Source: CAZJBP01 sp964544115 (GTDB lineage: Bacteria > Verrucomicrobiota > Kiritimatiellia > UBA8416 > JADHWI01). Taken from it: a stretch of DNA of 23,183 nt. Both the position numbers and the translations under genes were made by a program. How positions within the stretch are numbered: the stretch's first letter is position 1; every line of letters begins with the position of its first letter. Shown piece after piece: positions 7,957 through 14,705 of the stretch. The notes beneath the pieces are model-generated. The model had not been told where the DNA came from, did not search any database, and saw only the letters and a program-made list of their open reading frames with translations. The DNA is taken from NCBI GenBank assembly GCA_964544115.1, contig CAZJBP010000041.1:1-23183 (forward strand), in the 5' to 3' direction.

Positions 7957-10712
7957 TGAATACACCTCCTTCCATCTTCGTTCCTGGGTCCAGTGGGTCG
8001 CGCCCCGGGGAGACCAGCCTGGGCGGCAAGGCGTCCAACCTGGCGCGGCTTCACGCCACGGGCCAGCCGGTGCCCGCCTGGTTCGCGCTGACCACCGAGG
8101 CGTTCCGTTCCGCCCTGGAAGAGGGCGGCGTGTCCCCGCGTGTTGAGGCGGCGCTCGGGGCGCTGCGCGGCGGCTCCGCAGCCCTGTCCGACGTCTCGCG
8201 CTCGCTGCGTGATGCCGTTCGGAGTATGCCCCTTCCGGAACGACTGCAGGTTGACGTGACGGCCGCGCTCCGGGCGCTGGCGGGGCCGGAGGTGTTTCTG
8301 GCGGTTCGATCTTCGGCGGCCGGCGAGGACAGCTCGGGGCAGTCGTTCGCCGGTCTGCACGACAGCTTCCTTTTTGTGCGCGGCGACGCGGACGTGCTCA
8401 ACGCGGTTCGCGGCGTCTGGGCTTCGGCCTACAGTGAGCGGGCGCTGGCCTACCGCCTGGCCCGCGGCCTACCGCTCGCCGACATCCGCGTGGGTGTGGT
8501 CGTTCAGCGGATGGTGGATGCCGCCGTCAGCGGCGTCATGTTCACGGCCAACCCCGTGTCGGGGGACCCCCGCGACATCGTGATCAGCGCCGTGTACGGA
8601 GCCGGCGAGGGACTCGTTTCGGCCGGGTTGGATGCCGATACGTTTACGCTGCTCAAGACCACCCTGGCGATTGCCCCCCAACTCGCACACAAGACCGAGC
8701 AGATGGTGTTCGACGCGGCGGCAGGGCGCGGGTTGGTCAGAACCGGCGTGCCGACCGATCGGCGTGACGCCGCCACCCTGACCGACGCGCAGCTCCGCCG
8801 GGTCGCCGAGGCCGGGCTGGCCATCGAGCGGGGCTACGGCCGTCCTCAGGACGTTGAGTTCTGCCTGGATGCCGAGGGCCGGCTGCACATTCTCCAGGCC
8901 CGGCCCGTCACCACCGCCGCCGAAGACGGGCCAGCGGCCGGGAATCATCTCATCTGGGACAACTCCAATATCATCGAAAGCTATTCGGGCATCACCACGC
9001 CGATGACGTTCAGTTTCATCCGCGGCGCCTACACCACGGTCTACCACTGTTTCACGCAAGTCATGGGCGTTCCGGCGGAGGTCGTGCGGGAGAACCGAGT
9101 CGTCTTCGAGAACATGCTGGGGTTCTTCCGGGGGCAGGTCTACTACAACCTGCTCAACTGGTACCGGCTGGTCAGGCTGTTTCCGGGGTTCCGGTACAAC
9201 CAGGGGTTCATGGAATCCATGATGGGAGTCAAGGAGCCCGTCGAGCTGCGCGGGGAGACGAGTGCCCCCACCGCGTTCGAGCGCTGGTTCGTCGAGCTGC
9301 CGCGGCTGATCCGACTGCTCTTTCGCTCCGCGGGCAACTTTCTGCGCATCCGGACGCTGACCGCCGAGTTCCAGTCGAACTTCGAGAAACACTACCGGCG
9401 GTGGGAGGTGCTGGATTTCGACACGCTTCAGCCGCACGAGCTGATGGCTCTCTATCGGGAGATGGAAGCGCGCCTGCTGTGGAATTGGCGCGCCCCGATC
9501 GTCAATGACTTCTACGTGATGATCTTCTACGGCACGCTCAAGAAGCTCTGCGCGAGATGGTGTGGCGACACAAAGGGCTCGCTGCAGAACGATCTCATCT
9601 GCGGCGAGGGGGGGATCGAAAGCACCGAGCCCACCCGGTGGCTGTTGCGGATGGCGCACCAGGCGCAGCAGGATCCGGACCTGCGCCGCCTGATCCTCGA
9701 ACAACCGGGAGAGCAGGTGGCGGAAACCGTGATGAACGATCCGCGCTTCGCGTCCTTTGCCGAAGAGGTGCGGTCGTATCTCGCCCGGTACGGCTTCCGC
9801 TGCATGAACGAGCTGAAGCTGGAGGAGCACTCGCTTCAGGAACGCCCGGCGTTTCTCTACACGGTGCTGCGCAACTATCTCGTCATCGCGCGGCCCGAGG
9901 CGCTGGACACGCGCGCCATTGAACAGCGCGAACGGCGCATCCGCCGCGACGCCGAGGCGTCGGCCTTTGGAGCCGTGCGCCGGGGGCCATTCGGCCTCAT
10001 GAAGCTCGCGGTATTCCGGCGCGTGCTGCGGAATGCCCGGCTGGGGGTCAAGAACCGGGAGAACATGCGGTTTGCGCGAACCCGCATCTACGGATTGCTG
10101 CGCCGCCTGCTCCGCTCGCTGGGCCGGCGACTCTCGGCGGAAGGCCTGCTGCCGGCGGCGGACGACATCTTCTATCTCACGCTCGATGAGTGCTGGGATT
10201 TCATCAAGGGCACCGCGGTCACGACCGATCTGGCTGCGCTGGCCGCGCTGCGAAAGCAGGAGTTCGAACGCTATCGGAAGGAAGCCGACCGCCAGCCGGG
10301 CGACCGCTTTGACACGTATGGCATGGCGTATCATCGCAACCGGTTTCGCGCCTACGCATCGGCGGCGCCGGCGCAAACGGACGGCGTGCTCCGCGGCATC
10401 GGGTGCTGTCCGGGCGTGGTCACGCACGTCGTGAAGGTGCTCCGCACGCCTCAGGACGACATGCGCCTGGCGGGGGAGATTCTCGTGGCGGAACGGACCG
10501 ATCCAGGTTGGGTGCCGCTGTATCCGTCCGTTTCCGGGGTGCTGATCGAGCGCGGGAGCATCCTGTCTCACTCGGCGATCGTGGCGCGCGAGATGGGCAT
10601 TCCGACCATTGTCGGCATCCCGGGCCTCACCGCGGCGTTGAAAACGGGCCAGCGGGTGAGGATGGATGGCGCCGCCGGCACGGTGGAGATCCTTAGCGCC
10701 ACGGCGGAATAA
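7947..10712 (+). CDS. PEP synthase/rifampin-phosphotransferase-like phosphotransferase
   Basis: 921-residue protein with three parts. An N-terminal ATP-grasp PEP/pyruvate-binding domain spans about residues 15-330 (GGKASNLARL; VRSSAAGEDSSGQSFAG; QDVEFCLDAEGRLHILQARPV). A central ~450-residue region begins WDNSNIIESYSGITTPMTFSF. The C-terminal swivelling domain has phospho-accepting His875 in GSILSHSAIVAREMGIPT. This order equals that of rifampin phosphotransferase and differs from PEP synthase, which has a PEP-binding TIM barrel at the end; no such barrel is seen. It probably transfers phosphate from ATP via His875 to a hydroxyl of a cluster intermediate, though that is inference. ATG 7947 is preferred over 7956 because AGGGAG (7937-7942) lies four bases upstream. 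It overlaps the UbiA-like gene by 10 bp. Confidence 0.85.
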   Translation: MALMNTPPSIFVPGSSGSRPGETSLGGKASNLARLHATGQPVPAWFALTTEAFRSALEEGGVSPRVEAALGALRGGSAALSDVSRSLRDAVRSMPLPERLQVDVTAALRALAGPEVFLAVRSSAAGEDSSGQSFAGLHDSFLFVRGDADVLNAVRGVWASAYSERALAYRLARGLPLADIRVGVVVQRMVDAAVSGVMFTANPVSGDPRDIVISAVYGAGEGLVSAGLDADTFTLLKTTLAIAPQLAHKTEQMVFDAAAGRGLVRTGVPTDRRDAATLTDAQLRRVAEAGLAIERGYGRPQDVEFCLDAEGRLHILQARPVTTAAEDGPAAGNHLIWDNSNIIESYSGITTPMTFSFIRGAYTTVYHCFTQVMGVPAEVVRENRVVFENMLGFFRGQVYYNLLNWYRLVRLFPGFRYNQGFMESMMGVKEPVELRGETSAPTAFERWFVELPRLIRLLFRSAGNFLRIRTLTAEFQSNFEKHYRRWEVLDFDTLQPHELMALYREMEARLLWNWRAPIVNDFYVMIFYGTLKKLCARWCGDTKGSLQNDLICGEGGIESTEPTRWLLRMAHQAQQDPDLRRLILEQPGEQVAETVMNDPRFASFAEEVRSYLARYGFRCMNELKLEEHSLQERPAFLYTVLRNYLVIARPEALDTRAIEQRERRIRRDAEASAFGAVRRGPFGLMKLAVFRRVLRNARLGVKNRENMRFARTRIYGLLRRLLRSLGRRLSAEGLLPAADDIFYLTLDECWDFIKGTAVTTDLAALAALRKQEFERYRKEADRQPGDRFDTYGMAYHRNRFRAYASAAPAQTDGVLRGIGCCPGVVTHVVKVLRTPQDDMRLAGEILVAERTDPGWVPLYPSVSGVLIERGSILSHSAIVAREMGIPTIVGIPGLTAALKTGQRVRMDGAAGTVEILSATAE

Positions 10713-12048
10713 CGCCGGCTGCCTGCAGCAGCAGCACGGCCGCCGCCGAGGCCGCCGTGAGGGCAATCCGGTGGGCTGACCAGACGGAGCCGGGCGAGAG
10801 ATCAGGGCGGGCGCCCATCAGCCGGTCGTTGACGACGGCGGCCGCCACGGTCACTCCCGCCACGGCGACGAGCCCTGAGATGGGCACCGCCGGCATCAGG
10901 AACCAGGGCGGCAGCGCCGCTGTGCCCGCCGCCGCCAAGCCCGCCACCGCAGACTGGGCCCGCCTCAGCCCGCCGCCCGGCCCGCGAAAGAAGATGCAGT
11001 GGTTCCACCCGCTGAACGCCAGGACGGCCGCCACCGCGGCGATAAAGGGGCCATAGAGCTCGATGGCCCAGCCGGTCATATTCCCGGTCACCAGAATAAC
11101 CAGCGGCACCATCACGGCTTGAAACACCGTACGGACCTTGACCGATGACCTGCATCCAGCATCCAGCGGCCAGGCGAGCCACAGGGTCATATAGATCAGG
11201 AAGCCAAGAAACACAGGCAGCGCCCAGAGCTCGGAGCCGAGGGACCACGCTCCGTATGCGAACAGCGCGAAGGTGATCGTTCCACCGACATTGAACGACC
11301 GGGTGCGCCTGACCACCAGCGCGACCAGCAGAACGATCAAGCCCAGGCTCACATTCTGGTAGATAATTTCCGGGAGCGGCTTGCCGGTGATCTTGGGGAG
11401 GATCACGCAGACGCCGAGCGGCACAAAGATGTTGTCCGTGCCGCGCAGGGAGACGGCCTCGAAGCCGGTCACGAGGACGGCAACAAGGAGGGCTGCCCAT
11501 GCGCAGGCGGGGCGCGGCAGATCGGTCATCAGCAGGAGCGGGAGGTGAATCGCCAGGAATGCGATGGCGGCGAACGCGAGCGACCCCTCAACGCTCTTCT
11601 GCTCGTCCTCGACTTCATAGCGGACGGTGCCGTAGCGCGTGCCGATCAGCGCGGCGAAGGCATCGGCCATGGCGAGCACCAGCACGGAGCAGACGTAGAA
11701 CCAGGGCGCGCCCCGAGTCATCACGAACAGCAGGAAGATGGCCAGCGGGTAGTACTCGCTGCCGCGGGTGCGCCGGCTGACGCCATGCAGGCTCCGGAGA
11801 AACAGGAACCGCTTGCCGAGGGCGATGAGGGCCGACAGCGACAGGGCCATGCCGAGGACGGACCATGCCGAGTTGAAGAGATACGGGAACGAGAGGCAGA
11901 GGAGCCCGCCGAAGAAGTGCACGAACTTGCGCGTTCGCTCCGGGGGGGCATCAAGACGGCGCTTCCAGGTCTCGGCAAGGCAGAGCAGTGCACAGAACAT
12001 GCCTCCGAGCGCGGCCATGCCGATGAGTTCGTGTGTAACGGCGCTCAT
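10693..12048 (-). CDS. Phytol/dolichol kinase-like membrane protein with C-terminal extension
   Basis: 451-residue polytopic membrane protein. The first ~215 residues resemble CTP-dependent prenol kinases and CDP-alcohol synthetase relatives (SEC59/VTE5): RKFVHFFGGLLCLSFPYLF near 40-58, ADAFAALIGTRYGTVRYE near 128-145 and TDNIFVPLGVCVILP near 208-222. The remaining ~230 residues form a second hydrophobic block beginning SFNVGGTITFALFAYGAWSLG, with a DUF92/TMEM19 (VTE6-like) flavour, which is a tentative resemblance only. If correct, one polypeptide would carry two consecutive prenol and prenyl-phosphate kinase activities. The start overlaps the upstream BtaA-like stop (ATGA), and the 3' end overlaps the convergent phosphotransferase gene by 20 bp. 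Confidence 0.75.
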   Translation of the reverse strand: MSAVTHELIGMAALGGMFCALLCLAETWKRRLDAPPERTRKFVHFFGGLLCLSFPYLFNSAWSVLGMALSLSALIALGKRFLFLRSLHGVSRRTRGSEYYPLAIFLLFVMTRGAPWFYVCSVLVLAMADAFAALIGTRYGTVRYEVEDEQKSVEGSLAFAAIAFLAIHLPLLLMTDLPRPACAWAALLVAVLVTGFEAVSLRGTDNIFVPLGVCVILPKITGKPLPEIIYQNVSLGLIVLLVALVVRRTRSFNVGGTITFALFAYGAWSLGSELWALPVFLGFLIYMTLWLAWPLDAGCRSSVKVRTVFQAVMVPLVILVTGNMTGWAIELYGPFIAAVAAVLAFSGWNHCIFFRGPGGGLRRAQSAVAGLAAAGTAALPPWFLMPAVPISGLVAVAGVTVAAAVVNDRLMGARPDLSPGSVWSAHRIALTAASAAAVLLLQAAGVIPPWR

Positions 12049-13169
12049 GCGTCAACGGTCAGAGGCATTTGCTTCCGCCGGACTTCCTCCACGACAAACG
12101 CGCTGTAGAAGCACGCCCGGTCTTTCCGGAACAGGCGCGTGGAGAGTTCGGGCAGCGCCTCGATGGTGGCACCCAGTTCCGAAGGGTGTGTGCGTGCGGC
12201 GAGCATGTTCCAATAGGCAAAGCGGGCGCCGGGACGTGCTCGGTCCTGCAAGCGGCGGAAGATGGCCGCGCACACGGCCGGTTCGAGATACTCGAAGATG
12301 TCGGACAGATTGTACCCGTCGAATCCGTCGCCCGCGTGGGCGTCTGCCGCGTCCTGGACGGTTCCCTCGAAGAGCGTCAGCCGGTCGAGGCCGGCGCGCA
12401 GAGCCTCGAAGCGGGCGGGCTCCAGGTAGGGCGGCAGCGCCTGGGTGAAGTTGCCGGTGAGAATGTAATCCAGATATGGGTTCGTGTGGATGGGCAGTTC
12501 CGTGAGGGCATAGCGGGCCCGCGCCAGGATGCGCTCCGCGACGGAGCCCTCAACATACTTGAAGAACTCAGGATCGCGGCCGAGGCGTCCCATGACAACG
12601 CGGCTGAAGAAGACACGAAAGATCAGACGCCAGCGCAGGTTGTTCCACTGGCGGTCGTAGAAGCTGCGTCGTGCGGCGTCGGTTTTCGGCGTCACGAGGT
12701 CGGCGATCCGGCGCCGACCGTGGGCAAAAGGCAGCACGTAGCGTCGGAAGACTTGGAAGTAGCGCTCGAACTTGCCGGCATGGACGAGGCCGGACGCGAT
12801 CAGCTGGGGGTGGGCGTCCCAGAACGCCGCGGCGGAGGGCGGGAGACTTGGGCGGAGCCGCGCATAGACCCCAAGGCGGTCCGACGAGGGCCGGATGCCG
12901 AGGAAAGCAAGCACCCCATCGTGATTCAGCCGGCGGATGGCCTCGACCTTGAGGGCCACGCAGGCAAGTTGGGCCGGATTCAGGTCGGCGGCGACGACAT
13001 GGGCCCCCGCCGCTGCCAACGCAAGCGAGTTGTCTCCGCCCGAGGCGATCGAAAGAATGCGGCGACCGGGAGCCGGGCGAAGGGCTTCGATCAGCAGGTC
13101 CGTATCCTCCCAGCAGTTGGCGTAGCGGATGAAGTCAAAGCGAACCCGATCCTGGAGGGTGCCGGCCAT
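12045..13169 (-). CDS. BtaA-like (DUF3419) aminocarboxypropyl transferase-like protein
   Basis: 374-residue protein of the DUF3419 family. BtaA, the characterised member, transfers the 3-amino-3-carboxypropyl group of S-adenosylmethionine to diacylglycerol, the first step of betaine-lipid (DGTS) synthesis. The opening RYANCWEDTDLLIEAL, the SAM-binding loop ILSIASGGDNSLALAA (near residues 39-54) and VVAADLNPAQLACVALK (near 58-74) are hallmarks. The later DGYNLSDIFEYL segment is also typical. No BtaB N-methyltransferase is present in the window, so the product may stay unmethylated or the acceptor may not be diacylglycerol. It is three bases downstream of the HMG-CoA reductase stop and overlaps the kinase-like gene by four bases, so all three are likely co-transcribed. 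Confidence 0.88.
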   Translation of the reverse strand: MAGTLQDRVRFDFIRYANCWEDTDLLIEALRPAPGRRILSIASGGDNSLALAAAGAHVVAADLNPAQLACVALKVEAIRRLNHDGVLAFLGIRPSSDRLGVYARLRPSLPPSAAAFWDAHPQLIASGLVHAGKFERYFQVFRRYVLPFAHGRRRIADLVTPKTDAARRSFYDRQWNNLRWRLIFRVFFSRVVMGRLGRDPEFFKYVEGSVAERILARARYALTELPIHTNPYLDYILTGNFTQALPPYLEPARFEALRAGLDRLTLFEGTVQDAADAHAGDGFDGYNLSDIFEYLEPAVCAAIFRRLQDRARPGARFAYWNMLAARTHPSELGATIEALPELSTRLFRKDRACFYSAFVVEEVRRKQMPLTVDA

Positions 13170-13172
13170 GGC

Positions 13173-14453
13173 CTACTTCTTCCTTCGCCCGTATTTGGCA
13201 TGGGCGGCGGTGAACTGCCCGGCGGCCAAGGCGGCGATGATGGAAATCTCGGCCGCCAACACGGTGGCGGCGCAGATTTCAGCAAAACGCCGCGAAGACT
13301 TCTCTCCCGAGCAGCCCAGCATGTCCAGACACTCCCTCGCGGTGGGGAGATGGGTTCCGCCACCGACCGTGCCGACAATAAGGTTCGGCAGACTGACGCA
13401 CACCTGCAAATCGCCCCGTTCGGTGAGGGTCATGTCCGTCATGCCGATGGCAGCCTCGGACACGCAAGCCGCATCTTGTCCGCAGGCAATAAACAAGGCC
13501 GCGAGGGGGTTGGCGTAGTGGCCCTGAACGCCAATCGAGCCGCTCAGCGCCCCGCCCATTGTCGCGACATGGCCGTAGCGGACAAACTCGGCCGGCGTCA
13601 CATGCACGGCTCGCTGCAGCAATCGTGCGGGAATAATGGCTTCAGCGATCACTTTCTTTCCCCGGGCAGTCAGGAAAGAAAGCATGGTGGCTTTCTTGTC
13701 GCCCGACATGTTCCCTTCCACATACCAGGACCGCGGCTTGACGGGAGATGCTTCGACCAGAAAGCGACACAGAGCGTCCGTGGCCAGCGTGACCATGTTC
13801 TGCCCGGCCGCGTCCCCCGTCTGATACTCGAAACCGAGATAGAGCGTCTTTCCGGCGAGTGTGGGGCGGAAATCGACGAGGCGGCAGTGACGCGAGCCCT
13901 TGGAGACGAGAGCCTGGAACTCCGAAGCGCGCCCGATGACGAACTCAAGAAACTGGCACGCCTCAACCATGCGCTCGAAGACAAAACAAGGCGCACGGGT
14001 AACGGCTTCGGTCAGGCACATAACGGTCGCGCCGCCGGCCTGACTGATCGCGTATGCGCCGCGATGGCAGGACGCGACGAGAGCCCCTTCCGTCGTGGCG
14101 AGGGGCACATAGTAGTCGCCGTGCGCTTCGGTGCCGTTGATGCGGAGGGGGCCAATCACACCCACGGGAACTTGTGAAAAGCCGATCAGATTCTCGATGT
14201 TGCCGGCAAGACTGGCAGGATCCGGCGCGGGCGAGCGCCCGCTCAGGGCGTCCAGTGCGACTCCCGTTTTCCGAAGCCAATCCTGCCGGCGGCTGAGCCC
14301 CTGGTAGGTGTGATCGTTCCCGGCCGGCACACGCTCTTTGAGCGGATAGTCGGCCGGCAGGCGCGGTTGGAGCCGCTTGCGGCAGGTCTCAACGTCGGTC
14401 GTACCCAGCAGTCGGTCACGGATTTGTTTAGCGGTCTTGCTTGTAACGCTCAT
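13173..14453 (-). CDS. HMG-CoA reductase, class I type
   Basis: 426-residue enzyme that reduces HMG-CoA to mevalonate, the committed step of the mevalonate isoprenoid route. The catalytic set is present: Glu122 in LATTEGALVAS, Lys in GNMSGDKKA (253/254), Asp327 in ACGQDAACV and His418 in TAAHAKYGRR, with numbering from the ATG at 14453. The class I features are the MSGDKKA motif and the ENLIGFSQVPVGVIGPL substrate segment. ATG 14453 is preferred over an upstream TTG at 14501 because GAGGA sits seven bases before it and the extra residues are not family-like. There is no membrane anchor. It heads the minus-strand operon. Other mevalonate-pathway genes are not in the window. Confidence 0.93.
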   Translation of the reverse strand: MSVTSKTAKQIRDRLLGTTDVETCRKRLQPRLPADYPLKERVPAGNDHTYQGLSRRQDWLRKTGVALDALSGRSPAPDPASLAGNIENLIGFSQVPVGVIGPLRINGTEAHGDYYVPLATTEGALVASCHRGAYAISQAGGATVMCLTEAVTRAPCFVFERMVEACQFLEFVIGRASEFQALVSKGSRHCRLVDFRPTLAGKTLYLGFEYQTGDAAGQNMVTLATDALCRFLVEASPVKPRSWYVEGNMSGDKKATMLSFLTARGKKVIAEAIIPARLLQRAVHVTPAEFVRYGHVATMGGALSGSIGVQGHYANPLAALFIACGQDAACVSEAAIGMTDMTLTERGDLQVCVSLPNLIVGTVGGGTHLPTARECLDMLGCSGEKSSRRFAEICAATVLAAEISIIAALAAGQFTAAHAKYGRRKK

Positions 14454-14705
14454 CGTGTAGTCCTCGCCCGCAGCCCTCACGGCACCGCCCGCTGCGCCCA
14501 ACGGACCGGTGCCGGGACTATATGGGGGGGCGTGGATGCGGTCCAGCGTTTACGCGGGAAGGGCATAGCGGGAGGGCGGCGGCGACGGGGGATGCCGGAA
14601 AACCAAAAATGATGCATGCCTCTTCGTTGCCTTAGGTGGTACTATATTAGGGGTAGGTAGTGGCGAGCCGGCCGTGTGCGGGGGATGGACGAGAGGAGTT
14701 CGGTT

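Noticed and set aside
8469..10766. 765-codon minus-strand open frame opposite the phosphotransferase gene
   Set aside because: Low-complexity, Arg/His/Gln-rich translation without motifs, while the plus strand carries clear ATP-grasp and phosphohistidine domains.
12069..14177. 702-codon plus-strand open frame across the BtaA-like gene and HMG-CoA reductase
   Set aside because: It runs antisense through two recognisable genes and lacks any protein family signature; a GC-bias shadow.
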